Shown piece by piece: positions 25,365-35,380 of a stretch of DNA of 54,627 nt (the stretch's first letter is position 1; each line of letters begins with the position of its first letter). The stretch lies in the NCBI GenBank assembly GCA_013287205.1, contig JABDEE010000002.1, forward strand, positions 1 through 54,627. The letters are read 5' to 3'. The DNA comes from Alphaproteobacteria bacterium. Lineage in GTDB: Bacteria; Pseudomonadota; Alphaproteobacteria; UBA9655. Under the pieces are notes generated by a model that was not told the DNA's origin, made no database searches, and was given only the letters and a program-made list of their open reading frames with translations. A program made the position numbers and the translations under genes.

Positions 25365-26563
25365 TGTTTAATTTTGAGATTTGTTTTAAAGCCCCCTCTT
25401 CTAAAGCACGGTTGGGTCGCTTGACCACCCCGCATGGCGTTGTAGAAACGCCGGCCTTTATCTTTTGTGCCACGAAAGCAGCGATTAAGGGGGCCACGCC
25501 CCAGGATATGAAGCGAGAAAAGACGCAGATTATTCTCTCCAACACCTATCACTTGATGCTTCAACCCGGCTCTGACGTCGTGGCTAAGATGGGGGGCCTC
25601 CACACATTTATGGGCTGGGACGGTCCCATGCTCACCGATTCAGGCGGTTTTCAAATCTTCAGTCTAGGCCATGGATCTGTTGCAGAAGAGGTCAAGGGAA
25701 AGCGAGGCACCTCTCGCCCCAAAAGTTTGCTCAAGATTCAAGAGGAAGGGGCCACCTTCAAATCTTATATTGATGGCAAGATGCATCTCTTAACACCCGA
25801 GAAATCCATCCAAGTTCAACGCGGGCTTGGCGCGGATCTGATCGTTGTCCTTGACGAATGTACCCCCTTCCATGTGGATAAGGCCTATACGGAACGATCT
25901 CTCTACTTGAGCCACCGGTGGGCGGAACGGAGTTTGAAGGAATTTCAAAAGGGCCCTTCAGGGGTTCAAGCCCTCTATGGCATTACCCAGGGAGGGGTTT
26001 ATCCAGATCTTCGGAAGATCGCTGCAGAATTTGTCAATTCTCTCCCCTTCTTCGGAACAGCTGTCGGGGGCTCCTTAGGAGCTGATAAGGCACAGATGAA
26101 GGAAGTGGTAGAAATGGCGATGGAGCCCCTTGATCCTTCCCGTCCCGTGCATCTGTTGGGCATCGGGGGCATCAGCGATATTTTTTATGGGGTGACCCAA
26201 GGCATTGACACGTTCGATTGCGTCCATCCGACCCGCCTGGCCCGTCATGGCGGGGCCCTTGTTCCCCTGTCCGTGTGGGAGGAGTTAGCGGAAGACCCGA
26301 AGGGTCGGGAACATCTGAACTTACGCAATGCCCATTTCCGGGAGGATCCCCGCCCCATTGATGCCTCCTGTGGCTGCCAGACCTGCCAAACCTTCTCACG
26401 CAGCTACCTTCACCACTTACTCAAAGCGGGAGAGTTATTGGCGATGACAGCTCTGACAATTCACAATATCCATTTTATGAACCGCCTTTTGGCGCGTATC
26501 CGCCTTGCAATTGAGACGAACACCCTTGCGGAGGAACAGAAGAAGTGGATGAGCTATCCATAA
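25364..26563 (+). CDS. tgt: tRNA-guanine transglycosylase
   Basis: Exchanges the G34 base of tRNA-Asp, -Asn, -His and -Tyr for preQ1, on the way to queuosine. The 399 aa protein (ATG 25364, MFNFEICFK) has the catalytic motif MLTDSGGFQIFS at about 87, VLDECTPF (nucleophile Asp), LLGIGG, DCVHPTRLARHG, and a zinc site C-x-C-x2-C ... H in CGCQTCQTFSRSYLHHL. The longer reading from 25256 would run inside the transporter gene and is rejected. Its last 89 bases overlap the GT10 gene on the other strand. Confidence 0.95.
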   Translation: MFNFEICFKAPSSKARLGRLTTPHGVVETPAFIFCATKAAIKGATPQDMKREKTQIILSNTYHLMLQPGSDVVAKMGGLHTFMGWDGPMLTDSGGFQIFSLGHGSVAEEVKGKRGTSRPKSLLKIQEEGATFKSYIDGKMHLLTPEKSIQVQRGLGADLIVVLDECTPFHVDKAYTERSLYLSHRWAERSLKEFQKGPSGVQALYGITQGGVYPDLRKIAAEFVNSLPFFGTAVGGSLGADKAQMKEVVEMAMEPLDPSRPVHLLGIGGISDIFYGVTQGIDTFDCVHPTRLARHGGALVPLSVWEELAEDPKGREHLNLRNAHFREDPRPIDASCGCQTCQTFSRSYLHHLLKAGELLAMTALTIHNIHFMNRLLARIRLAIETNTLAEEQKKWMSYP

Positions 26564-28070
26564 TGTTATCGCGATAAAAGTCCTCAATATACCGATCTTC
26601 CAGCGTGAGGAATTTTTCAGCGCGGCGCTTGTTTTCAAGCAAATAGGGCAGCATTTTTTGGTAGGTTTCAGGCGTCAGCGTATTGAGGATTTTAAGCACA
26701 TCATCCGGATCCTCCGCAATAAACATACCCCGCTCATCAAAGTAATCTGTGATATTAGGACACCCAATATAAATGGGGACGCACAAGCTTAAAAAAGCCC
26801 CCAGGAGCTTTTCCGTAAAATAATCTTTTTGCTTTGCATTTTCGATTGCAATGTGGAATTGGCTCCCAAAGACCCATTTTTTAGAGCGCGTAGGAAGAGC
26901 CCTTTTCTTCATGTATTCAGGATATTTCTCCATATCTCGTCGAGAGATATAGAAGTGCGTTGGCAAGGGGATTTTCTTCTCATTATGCCACACAATCGCG
27001 CGAAAGCGGGACAATGTCCTCGCCTGGGTCACGGACATCCCTCTTCGTGCGAAGCTCAGCAAAAAACTAACACCGTATTGTTTTTTTTGAGGAAGATCTT
27101 GAGGGTCATTCCAAGCCGCCATATACCCTGGGATAAGGCGCAGATTTTGTGTACCAATATCGCAATTAATGAACATCAAATCAAAAGCGGGGGCAAGGCG
27201 TTGCATCGCTTTTTTAAATCCATATTCATCCTCACTTATCGGGAAAAACATGATGGGCTCACTGCATTTATGAGCAAAATTAAGCATACAGGGGTTGATA
27301 AGATCCTTCTTTTTCCGCCAAGCTGGAGAGAGAAAACCATGAACAAGATAGTCGTATCCTGCATGTCTTCGAAATCGCGTTGTGGGTAAAAAAGAATCAA
27401 CCTCACACACATCAGTGGCTGGTAAATTTGTGACACCGTACCCATCATCGGGATCCTTTAGAAAAGGACTGTGATAAAAAGAGAGGTGGGGATCATTCGA
27501 AAAACGCACCTCTAAACCGCGCTTGATCTGGGGCTGAAAGCAGAGCGGAACCTTCCCTTTGAGGGCTTCTGGGAGCACGAGCATAACCTTCAATGTGTTC
27601 ATGCGCATGAACCCTTCGACAGCGATACCTGCACGGTAGAATTGTGCGGGGTTAGCGTAAATTTCGACAGATCGAGCCTTCTTTGGAACTTTCAGAGAGG
27701 GTTGTCGTAAGAAATCCACAAAGGCATTTCCTGCACAGGGCCACAGGCGCTCCCGATAGAGTGTGGTATTAAACCAGGGATTAGGATCAAAGTCTCCCCC
27801 TCCCCACCGGCAACTCCGTTGCATAAAATGATCGAGGGGATCCTGGCCGCTTTGTTGAAGCGCTGCATCATATTCTGATCTATAAAACGCTTCATCAAAG
27901 TATGGCGAAACGAGGGCCTTATCCTTTGCATAATTCCAATAAAAGAAGGGTGTCAGACGAAAATAGCAGTTGAGGAGAGGGTCTTGATAAAAAAAGACCC
28001 CTGCCCCAAGGGAGATGAGGAGAGAAAAAATAAGAAATATCTTTAAGAAAAGCTTGTAAGACCTTTTCAT
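26475..28070 (-). CDS. Membrane-anchored glycosyltransferase family 10 (fucosyltransferase-like)
   Basis: A 531 aa protein (ATG 28070, preceded by GGAGAGATA). Residues about 5-28 are one membrane helix (LFLKIFLIFSLLISLGAGVFFY). Next comes a polysaccharide-enzyme domain with ALVSPYFDEAFYRSEYDAAL and DPNPWFNTTLYRE, seen in many bacterial glycosyltransferases. The C-terminal catalytic part has FHIAIENAKQKDYFTEKLL and VPIYIGCPNITDYF, which is the alpha-1,3-fucosyltransferase (GT10) motif where the Lys and Glu bind GDP-sugar. The likely job is surface glycan synthesis from a GDP-sugar. The last 30 or so residues are read from DNA antisense to tgt and look unselected. Confidence 0.8.
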   Translation of the reverse strand: MKRSYKLFLKIFLIFSLLISLGAGVFFYQDPLLNCYFRLTPFFYWNYAKDKALVSPYFDEAFYRSEYDAALQQSGQDPLDHFMQRSCRWGGGDFDPNPWFNTTLYRERLWPCAGNAFVDFLRQPSLKVPKKARSVEIYANPAQFYRAGIAVEGFMRMNTLKVMLVLPEALKGKVPLCFQPQIKRGLEVRFSNDPHLSFYHSPFLKDPDDGYGVTNLPATDVCEVDSFLPTTRFRRHAGYDYLVHGFLSPAWRKKKDLINPCMLNFAHKCSEPIMFFPISEDEYGFKKAMQRLAPAFDLMFINCDIGTQNLRLIPGYMAAWNDPQDLPQKKQYGVSFLLSFARRGMSVTQARTLSRFRAIVWHNEKKIPLPTHFYISRRDMEKYPEYMKKRALPTRSKKWVFGSQFHIAIENAKQKDYFTEKLLGAFLSLCVPIYIGCPNITDYFDERGMFIAEDPDDVLKILNTLTPETYQKMLPYLLENKRRAEKFLTLEDRYIEDFYRDNIMDSSSTSSVPPQGCSSQLQGGYAPKGGS

Positions 28071-28104
28071 TATCTCTCCGCAAATCACAATTTCCTTAGA
28101 ACAG

Positions 28105-28129
28105 AAAAAGCCTCTCAAGGAGGCTTTTT
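28105..28129. terminator. Bidirectional terminator hairpin
   Basis: AAAAAGCCTC (28105-28114) pairs perfectly with GAGGCTTTTT (28120-28129) around TCAAG. The T-tract on the minus strand ends clpX transcription, and the hairpin precedes the GT10 start. Confidence 0.85.
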
Positions 28130-28212
28130 CTGGTCCTCAACTTATAGGAAGCGGAAGAATTGTCCAGAAGAATTGTCGCTGTACTCTTTAAATCCCAGGG
28201 GAAAAGGCGTGA

Positions 28213-29493
28213 TTACGCCCCCGAGCGTGACTTTTTCTCTTTTGTTTTTGTCTCTTTAGGCGTGTAGACAAAAAGTGGCTTTGCATTGTTTTGGATAACC
28301 TCTTCGTTAACCACGACCGACTCGACGTCATCGAGGGTGGGGAGCTCGAACATAGTATCGAGAAGCGTTGACTCCAGAATTGAACGCAATCCACGGGCCC
28401 CTGTTTTCCGCTCCACAGCCTTACTGGAAATCGCTTTAAGGGCACCTTCCGTAAAGGTAAGATCTGCCCCTTCCATACTGAAAAGACGCCGATACTGCTT
28501 GGTGAGAGCATTCTTAGGCTCTGTCAGAATTTGAATGAAGGCCGCTTCATCCAGGTCGGTCAAGGTTGCAATGACGGGAAGACGTCCTATGAATTCGGGG
28601 ATGAGACCAAACTTAAGGAGATCCTCTGTTTCCAAATCGCTCAAGATGTCTCCCGTACGGCGCTCTTCTGGTCCGCGCACATCCGCACCAAACCCAATGG
28701 AAGATCCCCGTCCTCTCGCTGAGATGATCTTATCAATCCCTGCAAAGGCCCCTCCGCAAATGAAAAGGATATTTGTTGTATCAACTTGCAAGAATTCCTG
28801 CTGAGGATGCTTACGCCCTCCTTGAGGAGGAACGGAAGCAACAGTACCTTCCATAATCTTGAGAAGGGCTTGCTGAACGCCTTCTCCCGATACGTCGCGG
28901 GTAATCGAAGGATTATCGGACTTCCGTGAAATTTTGTCGACTTCATCAATATAAACGATGCCACGCTGAGCCCGTTCCACATTGTAATCCGCGGCTTGCA
29001 AAAGCTTAAGAATGATGTTTTCCACATCCTCTCCCACATAGCCTGCCTCTGTCAGCGTTGTGGCATCCGCCATGGTAAAAGGCACATCGATGATGCGCGC
29101 AAGGGTTTGGGCCAAAAGTGTCTTGCCACATCCCGTTGGACCGACAAGCAAGATATTAGACTTGGAAAGTTCCACATCTTGAGAGCGACTGCTATGCTCC
29201 AATCGTTTGTAGTGATTGTGAACCGCAACCGCGAGAATCTTTTTAGCCCCACTTTGACCAATGACGTAGTCATTGAGAACATCAAAGATCTGCTTCGGGG
29301 TGGGCACATCATCAGGGGAACGAACATGGAGCCCCTTGTTTTCTTCTTCAATAATATCCGTACATAAATCAATACACTCATTGCAGATAAAGACGGTGGG
29401 GCCGGCAATAAGCTTGCGCACTTCGTGCTGACTTTTTGCACAAAATGAACAGAAGAGCGGTTCTTTTGTACTATCACCGGATTTTGTTGTCAT
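28213..29493 (-). CDS. clpX: ATP-dependent Clp protease ATP-binding subunit ClpX
   Basis: AAA+ unfoldase that feeds ClpP; in alphaproteobacteria it degrades CtrA with adaptors such as RcdA. The 426 aa protein has the N-terminal zinc finger (C15, C18, C37, C40), Walker [13 protein letters not shown] at about 118, the pore loop AGYVGED at about 152, Walker [12 protein letters not shown], the sensor region and the [11 protein letters not shown] box. It follows clpP on the minus strand with a 117-base gap that contains a weak hairpin with T-run near 29580-29590. The terminator at 28105 ends the unit. Confidence 0.97.
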   Translation of the reverse strand: MTTKSGDSTKEPLFCSFCAKSQHEVRKLIAGPTVFICNECIDLCTDIIEEENKGLHVRSPDDVPTPKQIFDVLNDYVIGQSGAKKILAVAVHNHYKRLEHSSRSQDVELSKSNILLVGPTGCGKTLLAQTLARIIDVPFTMADATTLTEAGYVGEDVENIILKLLQAADYNVERAQRGIVYIDEVDKISRKSDNPSITRDVSGEGVQQALLKIMEGTVASVPPQGGRKHPQQEFLQVDTTNILFICGGAFAGIDKIISARGRGSSIGFGADVRGPEERRTGDILSDLETEDLLKFGLIPEFIGRLPVIATLTDLDEAAFIQILTEPKNALTKQYRRLFSMEGADLTFTEGALKAISSKAVERKTGARGLRSILESTLLDTMFELPTLDDVESVVVNEEVIQNNAKPLFVYTPKETKTKEKKSRSGA

Positions 29494-29610
29494 TGTGCGC
29501 TCCTATGCGTATTTTGGCTGTATGATTTTAGGCGACGGGCAGTTCGTGCCCATTTCCAGAATCTCATAGATTTGCAAAAAAAAGGTTAATACCTCTAATT
29601 TTTATGTGGT

Positions 29611-30231
29611 TTATTTTTTGATAACCGTCGAGGGTTCACGATGGGTCACAACTTCATCAATAAGACCAAACTCCTTAGCCACTTCCGCTGTCATGAAGTT
29701 GTCGCGATCCATCGCCTTTTCGATCTTCGCAAGGGGCTGTCCCGTCCGTTCTGCATAAATTTTATTGAGGCGTGCCCGAAGGTCCAAAATCTCTCGAGCC
29801 TGGATCTCAATATCAGCTGCCTGCCCCTGGGCTCCCCCATGAGGTTGGTGCAGCATCACCCGTGCATTCGGCAAACAATACCGTTTTCCCTTTGTACCCG
29901 CCATCAAAAGGAAGGAGCCCATCGAGGCCGCTTGCCCCAAACAAAGGGTTGAGATATCAGGACGAACATAATTCATGGTATCGTAAATAGCCAACCCAGA
30001 CGTCACAACACCCCCTGGTGAGTTGATGTAGAGATTAATATCCTTCTCAGGGTTTTCCGATTCCAAAAACAAGAGCTGAGCACAGACAAGGCTCGCAGTC
30101 ACATCATCAACCTGACCACTGAGAATAATGATACGCTCCTTTAAAAGGCGAGAAAAAATATCATAGGATCTTTCTCCCCGCGCGGTTTGTTCCACAACCA
30201 TCGGCACAAGATTATTCATTGTTATTTCCAT
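29611..30231 (-). CDS. clpP: ATP-dependent Clp protease proteolytic subunit
   Basis: Serine protease that forms the 14-mer chamber for ClpX. The 206 aa protein has the catalytic Ser in [15 protein letters not shown] (about 104), the catalytic His in [15 protein letters not shown] (about 129) and a later Asp in [32 protein letters not shown] is the oxyanion-loop region. The ATG at 30231 is taken; an ATG at 30219 with GGAAAT before it is also possible. It lies 35 bases after tig. Confidence 0.96.
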   Translation of the reverse strand: MEITMNNLVPMVVEQTARGERSYDIFSRLLKERIIILSGQVDDVTASLVCAQLLFLESENPEKDINLYINSPGGVVTSGLAIYDTMNYVRPDISTLCLGQAASMGSFLLMAGTKGKRYCLPNARVMLHQPHGGAQGQAADIEIQAREILDLRARLNKIYAERTGQPLAKIEKAMDRDNFMTAEVAKEFGLIDEVVTHREPSTVIKK

Positions 30232-30266
30232 GACACGTCTCTCTTTCAGCCTTATGGCCTGCTATT

Positions 30267-31664
30267 CTATTTTTTTGTTTCTTTTTTTTTAGAGGAAACC
30301 TTCTTTTCTGCTTCCTCTTCTTCTTTCGTGAGGGTCTTTTCAAATTCTTCAGGCGTGAGCTCAACATCCTTCACGGTTGACTGACTCAAGATGAACTCAA
30401 TGACTTTTTGTTCAAACAGGGGTGCCCGCAAGGAAGCAAGCGCATCTTCATTGTTACGATAAAAATCAACGACCTCACGCTCCTGACCGGGGAATTCTTT
30501 TGCTTTTGCAATCAGCCCTTCCGTAAGGTCTTGACCGGAAATTTTGATATTATGGCGTTTACCAAATTCGGCCAGTAATATCCCCAGGCAGACGCGCCGC
30601 TCAGCAACATGACGATAGGTTTCCCGCAACTCTTTCTCATCGGTTCCGGACACTTCCTTCAATCGTTTTGCAAAATCTTTATCGTCCGGCTTAACTTTTA
30701 CCTCGCGTAATAACTGTTCCCATATCGTGCCAAATTCAATATCGACCAATCCTTGAGGGACGTCGATCGGGAATGCCTCAGCGAGTGCATCCAACACATG
30801 ACGCTTCGTATTAAGAGCGCTTTGTGTTTTGTAATCACTGGCTAGTCTCTCTTTCACGACCTCACGTAATTTCTCAAGCGATTCAAATTGCAACTCTGCA
30901 GCGAAAGCATCATCCAACACGACGGGCTCAAATTCTTGAACATCTTTGATCTTCACTTTGAAGTGCGCCTCTTTATCAGCACATTTTGCATCGTGATATT
31001 CCTTGGGAAAGCGAACCTTTACATCAACATCATCGCCCTTTTTGTGACCAATTAACTGGTCCTCAAAACCGGGAATAAAGGACCCTGATCCGAGTTCGAG
31101 ACGATACGCTTTACCGCTCCCTCCTTCGATGGGGTCTTTTCCAATCGTGCCTTCAAAGTCAATGAGGACAATGTCCCCTTTTACCGACTTGCGATCCTTT
31201 TTCAAGGAAGCTGATTTGCGATAGGACTTGGCGAGCCCTGAGAGGGCCTCCGTGACTTCATTCTCAGGAATCTTAACAACGTAGTTCTTGAAAGTAAGAC
31301 CCTTCAAATCCACATCCCCCACAACGGGAAACACTTCGAGACTTACGTGAAGTTCAAGGTCTTTACCGACATCATAAGATTTAATCTCAACATTTGGCCG
31401 CAAGGCAGGGGTGAGATCAAACTTTTTAACAACCTCTTTCACAGCTTTATTCAAACAGTCTTCAAGCACTTCCTTGAGGGCACTGCTCTCGTAGCGTTGT
31501 TTGAGAAGTGCCAAGGGAATTTTCCCAGGACGAAATCCGGGCATCTTGACCTGTTTTCCAATGGTTTCCAGCTGTTCTTTGAGGAATTTCTCAATATCAC
31601 TTGCTGACACGGTAACATCATATTCCCGCTTCAAGCCTGTAGAGGCGATTTCTTTAATCTGCAT
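30267..31664 (-). CDS. tig: Trigger factor
   Basis: Ribosome-bound chaperone and peptidyl-prolyl isomerase at the polypeptide exit. The 465 aa protein has an N-terminal ribosome-binding domain with VKMPGFRPGKIPLALLKQRY (about 37-56; the GFRxGK loop contacts L23), a PPIase domain near 155-250 (VLIDFEGTIGKD, then EFGSGSFIPGFEDQLIGHKKGDD as two segments), and a C-terminal chaperone part with a Lys/Glu-rich tail (EEEEAEKKVSSKKKETKK). It starts the tig-clpP-clpX group after tRNA-Leu, an arrangement known in alphaproteobacteria. Confidence 0.95.
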   Translation of the reverse strand: MQIKEIASTGLKREYDVTVSASDIEKFLKEQLETIGKQVKMPGFRPGKIPLALLKQRYESSALKEVLEDCLNKAVKEVVKKFDLTPALRPNVEIKSYDVGKDLELHVSLEVFPVVGDVDLKGLTFKNYVVKIPENEVTEALSGLAKSYRKSASLKKDRKSVKGDIVLIDFEGTIGKDPIEGGSGKAYRLELGSGSFIPGFEDQLIGHKKGDDVDVKVRFPKEYHDAKCADKEAHFKVKIKDVQEFEPVVLDDAFAAELQFESLEKLREVVKERLASDYKTQSALNTKRHVLDALAEAFPIDVPQGLVDIEFGTIWEQLLREVKVKPDDKDFAKRLKEVSGTDEKELRETYRHVAERRVCLGILLAEFGKRHNIKISGQDLTEGLIAKAKEFPGQEREVVDFYRNNEDALASLRAPLFEQKVIEFILSQSTVKDVELTPEEFEKTLTKEEEEAEKKVSSKKKETKK

Positions 31665-31734
31665 GACCTATTTTTCCACTGCCTTGAGTTTAACTACACG
31701 CTAATAATAATTATTTATACACCTTATATTCATA

Positions 31735-31819
31735 TGGTACGGGCGAAGGGACTTGAACCCCCACGACTTACGTCACCAGATCCTAAGTCTGGCGTGTCTA
31801 CCAATTCCACCACGCCCGC
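31735..31819 (-). tRNA. tRNA-Leu (anticodon TAG)
   Basis: Cloverleaf on the minus strand: acceptor GCGGGCG pairs with CGCCCGT, then the D-arm with ATTGGTAGACAC. The anticodon stem CCAGA/TCTGG holds loop CTTAGGA, so the anticodon is TAG (reads CUA/CUN, Leu). A long variable arm follows (TGACGTAAGTCG), as in class II tRNAs, then a T-loop with TTCAAGT. The 3' CCA is encoded (31735-31737 on the plus strand reads TGG). It sits directly upstream of tig. Confidence 0.96.
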
Positions 31820-31936
31820 ATCGTGACAATCCCTTCTATAGCATACCCTTTTTTAATTGGAAACGTCGTTCGCAAAATAAATTAAGGATGTTTTGGAGAC
31901 CGCTCTCCGAAGAAAGAGAAAATCCGTTGAGCTCTC

Positions 31937-32104
31937 TCAACAGACATACTGAGCAAGAAGACTCGTCCCGGACTTATCCATATCAAAGGGTGAAAAAGAA
32001 TGACACCCAATACGGGCAATACAAATGAAGGTTGTCGTAATGACAACAAATGGCAAAATTTGTCCTGCAAGATTAAATATTATTTTTCTTTGTTCCTTGC
32101 GCAT
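31937..32104 (-). CDS. Small membrane protein (unrecognised)
   Basis: A 55 aa ORF: MRKEQRKIIFNLAGQILPF, then VVITTTFICIARIGC. It has a basic N-terminus and one predicted membrane helix (about 9-30), then a short polar tail ending YVC. CGGAG lies 6 bases before the ATG, which supports translation. It lies between tRNA-Leu and repeat R6 on the minus strand, with TATACT upstream as a possible -10. I do not recognise the family. An ORF in another frame over the same bases (31882-32070) lacks a ribosome site and is less likely. Confidence 0.45.
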   Translation of the reverse strand: MRKEQRKIIFNLAGQILPFVVITTTFICIARIGCHSFSPFDMDKSGTSLLAQYVC

Positions 32105-32235
32105 AAAAGGCTCCGTTTAGTAGGAATTATTCTTATTTTAACGGACGCAGTATAGCGGGAGAGATCTTTCTAAAGTGTTAACAAGATAATTAAGAAAAAG
32201 AAAATTTTCAGGCGCGCGATCAATAAAAAAAACTT

Positions 32236-32416
32236 GTCATCCTTGCTTAGAAGGCCTTGCACTCGCTCATCCCGGCATAGCCGGGTTGAATCGAGGGCTT
32301 TAGGCCCTTCTTAAGCGAGGATCTTCTCAAAGTAGCCTCTCTGTTGAAATAAGATCCCCGGTCAAGAAGTGCTAAAGATTTGCGATGCAAATCAAGCACT
32401 TCTAGCCAGGGATGAC
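32236..32416. repeat. Nested palindromic repeat, copy R6
   Basis: Starts GTCATCCTTGCTTAG and ends AGGGATGAC. Inside are GCTTAGAAGG/CCTTCTTAAGC arms, CCCGGC-ATA-GCCGGG, and AGAAGTGCT / AGCACTTCT enclosing GATTTGC-GAT-GCAAATC. It occupies most of the gap from the small membrane protein gene to ftsH; the rest of 32105-32235 is AT-rich with no gene seen. Confidence 0.82.
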
Positions 32417-32458
32417 AAAGATTGTTAGACATTATGCAGTCTAACAGACGACTCGCCT

Positions 32459-34354
32459 CTAACTCTTCTTCCTTGGTTTTCGAGGTGTTTTCTCTCCCCC
32501 TGCAGGGATAGAAGAAGAGCGCGCCGTTTCTGTCTCTGGCACACTTTTAGGTCGGCTGAACTTCCTATTTTTAAGCAGGGTATTGATTTCTTCTCCACTT
32601 AGCGTTTCGTATTCGAGCAGTGTCTCTGCCAAAAGTTTCAGGTCAGCCTTACAGTCTGTGAGAATTTTTTTAGCCCGGGTATAGGCCTCCTCCACGATCC
32701 GCTTAACTTCCGTATCAATCAGCTGCGCCGTAGACTCCGAGATACTTTTATGTTGAGAGACAGAGTGGCCAAGAAAAACCTCTTGGGTGTTTTCACCATA
32801 CATCACGGGCCCTAAGGCCTTGCTCATGCCCCATTCCGTGACCATGCGCCGCGCCATTTGAGTCGCCATGCTGATGTCAGAAGAAGCGCCTGTTGTCACT
32901 TTGTCAGGCCCAAAGATCATTTCTTCCGCAATACGGCCTCCCATCGCAACCGCAAGATCCGCATGGAGTCGTTCTTTTGACATGGAAATGCGGTCCCCTT
33001 CCGGCAAGCGCATCACCATGCCCAAAGCGCGTCCTCGGGGGATAATCGTTGCCTTGTGGATAGGGTCTGAGGCCGGGCTGTGGAAAGCCACAACCGCATG
33101 ACCGGATTCGTGATAGGCCGTTAATTTCTTTTCTTCATCAGTCATAACCAAAGACCGACGTTCGCTTCCCATCATGACCTTATCTTTCGCTTCCTCGAGT
33201 TCAGCCATAGAGACTGTGCGTCGATTGCGCCGTGCAGCAAGAAGCGCCCCTTCATTGATCAGGTTAGCCAAATCGGCACCCGAAAACCCTGGTGTCCCGC
33301 GCGCAATCACAGAGAGATCCACATCACTTGCAAGAGGGACTTTACGGACATGAACTTCTAAAATCTTTTGACGCCCAATCACATCCGGATTAGGCACAAC
33401 GACTTGGCGATCAAATCGGCCGGGCCTGAGAAGCGCCGGATCAAGCACGTCAGGACGGTTCGTGGCAGAGATCAAAATGACCCCATCATTGGCTTCGAAC
33501 CCATCCATTTCAACGAGAAGCTGGTTGAGGGTTTGCTCTCGCTCATCATTTCCGCCCCCAAGGCCAGCGCCACGATGACGCCCCACAGCGTCGATTTCAT
33601 CGATAAAGATGATACAGGGGGCATTCTTCTTTCCTTGATCAAAGAGGTCGCGGACACGGCTGGCACCCACACCCACAAACATTTCCACAAAGTCAGATCC
33701 TGAGATGGAGAAGAAAGGCACGTTGGCTTCGCCTGCAATGGCGCGTGCCAGAAGCGTCTTACCTGTACCTGGAGGACCCACAAGGAGAACACCCCGAGGA
33801 ATCTTTCCTCCCAGTTTTTGAAACTTTTGAGGATCGCGCAAAAATTCCACAACTTCTTCCAATTCTTGTTTGGCTTCTTCAACACCGGCCACATCCTTAA
33901 AAGTCACTTGTGTGGTTTTATCATCCATAAGACGCGCCCGTGATTTCCCAAACCCCATGGCTTTGTTGCCAGAATTCATCTGCCGCATAAAATAGATCCA
34001 AATTCCCACAAGGAGAATCATAGGCAACCAAGAAAGAAGCATATTGAAGAATCCAGGGACTTCTTCCTCCGTGGGCGCCGCTTTAATGCGCACATTGTGA
34101 TCGAGAAGAAGTTTCACAAGATGGGTATCTTGAGGAGGCGTCGCAGATGTAAAAGAACTGCCATCCGCCAATTGCCCCGTCACCGTACTGCCACGAATCA
34201 GGACGTCTTTTACGTGCCCTTCTTTGACATTTTGCAATAGGACAGAATAATCCAATGTGGCATGGTGCTTTTGATTTGGCTGCGATTGAAACAAGTTGAA
34301 GATGGCTACGAGAAATAGCCCAATGACAACCCAGATGGCGAAATTACGGTTCAT
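32459..34354 (-). CDS. ftsH: ATP-dependent zinc metalloprotease FtsH
   Basis: Inner-membrane AAA+ protease that removes damaged membrane proteins and short-lived regulators. The 631 aa protein has N-terminal helix 1 ([15 protein letters not shown]), a periplasmic loop, helix 2 near 110-128 ([18 protein letters not shown]), Walker [15 protein letters not shown] at about 195, Walker [14 protein letters not shown], the SRH region and the zinc motif HESGH in [12 protein letters not shown]. The C-terminus ends in a Lys/Arg/Pro tail. It lies after tilS with an 83-base gap. Confidence 0.97.
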   Translation of the reverse strand: MNRNFAIWVVIGLFLVAIFNLFQSQPNQKHHATLDYSVLLQNVKEGHVKDVLIRGSTVTGQLADGSSFTSATPPQDTHLVKLLLDHNVRIKAAPTEEEVPGFFNMLLSWLPMILLVGIWIYFMRQMNSGNKAMGFGKSRARLMDDKTTQVTFKDVAGVEEAKQELEEVVEFLRDPQKFQKLGGKIPRGVLLVGPPGTGKTLLARAIAGEANVPFFSISGSDFVEMFVGVGASRVRDLFDQGKKNAPCIIFIDEIDAVGRHRGAGLGGGNDEREQTLNQLLVEMDGFEANDGVILISATNRPDVLDPALLRPGRFDRQVVVPNPDVIGRQKILEVHVRKVPLASDVDLSVIARGTPGFSGADLANLINEGALLAARRNRRTVSMAELEEAKDKVMMGSERRSLVMTDEEKKLTAYHESGHAVVAFHSPASDPIHKATIIPRGRALGMVMRLPEGDRISMSKERLHADLAVAMGGRIAEEMIFGPDKVTTGASSDISMATQMARRMVTEWGMSKALGPVMYGENTQEVFLGHSVSQHKSISESTAQLIDTEVKRIVEEAYTRAKKILTDCKADLKLLAETLLEYETLSGEEINTLLKNRKFSRPKSVPETETARSSSIPAGGEKTPRKPRKKS

Positions 34355-34389
34355 GAAATGAAACTCTTATGTTGAGGGTACGCAAATCT

Positions 34390-34418
34390 TATATAATGAA
34401 TCTTAACGAATCATGAAA
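34390..34418 (-). promoter_or_regulatory. Possible ftsH promoter
   Basis: On the minus strand, TTTCAT (34413-34418) is 17 bases upstream of TATATA (34390-34395), about 40 bases before the ftsH ATG. The -35 element is weak, and heat-shock control cannot be judged from sequence alone. Confidence 0.35.
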
Positions 34419-34462
34419 GGGGGGCGTTAAAATAAAAAATTTTTGTTGCGCCTCTGCTTCTC

Positions 34463-35380
34463 TCATGGATGCCGCCCCCGCTCTCGTCTCAATTGAATCT
34501 CCTCGGCCGTTTGCGTCCAGTAAATCCCGCCGGCTGTAAAGGCAGAGGGAGTGCTCAGTTTTTTGAGAATGCCCTCAATTTGTTTAGACCGTGGAGGGTA
34601 AGGGGCGCTTGAAAATTGCTGTATGATCCTTACGAGCAGTCGTTTCGAGAGAGCCGGATGAAGCGCCTGAAAGGCCCCTTTATCAAGGATGAGGCTGTCA
34701 TCCTCGCGACACTTCACGACCACATCTTGAGCAATCTGGAGGCTTTTCCGAATAAAATCCGCATCTTCTTGGAATTTTTCAAGAGTATGGGAGAGGCGTT
34801 CTGAGGACAACCCCTCTTCCTTTAAAAAGCCTCTAAGGCGCCCCCGAAAGAAAGCATTGCTTTCGTTGGAGGGATCCTCGATCCAGGGTTGATTCTCTTC
34901 TCTGAGAAAGGTTTGGAGCTGTTCTTTAGGAACTTTCAGGAGAGGACGAATGATCGTGATCCCGTCCCTAACAGACTGTTCTTTCATGCCCGCAAGACCC
35001 TCCAACCCACTCCCCGCAGCAAGACGCAGCCAAAAAGTCTCTTCTTGATCTTGGGCGTGGTGGCCTAACAAAAGCGTCGAAATCCCATTCGCTTTACACC
35101 AGGAGGTCAAAAGATGATAGCGGGCCTCCCGCGCTTTTTCTTGAAGACGGGAGGCAGGCTTATCTCCCTCCCAGGTTAAGATAACATGCTCAATCCCCCG
35201 TGCGCGTGCCCACTCCCCGACCCTTTCGGCTTCTTTTCGAGAATCCGACCTTAAGCCATGATCTACCGTAAGGGCGATCACTTTCCCTCGCTTTTCCTGA
35301 TGGGCAAGGAGCAAAAGAGCCATACTGTCTGCCCCGCCGGAGACCGCAACGGCAACTGGTAGTGTGGATCTACTGGTCAC
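34463..35380 (-). CDS. tilS: tRNA(Ile)-lysidine synthase
   Basis: Modifies C34 of the AUA-reading tRNA-Ile to lysidine, switching it from Met to Ile identity. The 305 aa protein is an N-type PP-loop enzyme: [18 protein letters not shown] at about 12, the LTVDHGLR motif, [15 protein letters not shown] at about 105, and a short C-terminal part. It starts with GTG at 35380, 11 bases inside the prfA 3' end, so it is coupled to prfA. The length is typical of the short bacterial form. Confidence 0.93.
   Translation of the reverse strand: MTSRSTLPVAVAVSGGADSMALLLLAHQEKRGKVIALTVDHGLRSDSRKEAERVGEWARARGIEHVILTWEGDKPASRLQEKAREARYHLLTSWCKANGISTLLLGHHAQDQEETFWLRLAAGSGLEGLAGMKEQSVRDGITIIRPLLKVPKEQLQTFLREENQPWIEDPSNESNAFFRGRLRGFLKEEGLSSERLSHTLEKFQEDADFIRKSLQIAQDVVVKCREDDSLILDKGAFQALHPALSKRLLVRIIQQFSSAPYPPRSKQIEGILKKLSTPSAFTAGGIYWTQTAEEIQLRRERGRHP

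Noticed and set aside
31882-32070. 62 aa ORF in the same gap
   Set aside because: It lacks a ribosome site; the overlapping 55 aa frame has CGGAG and a better membrane helix.
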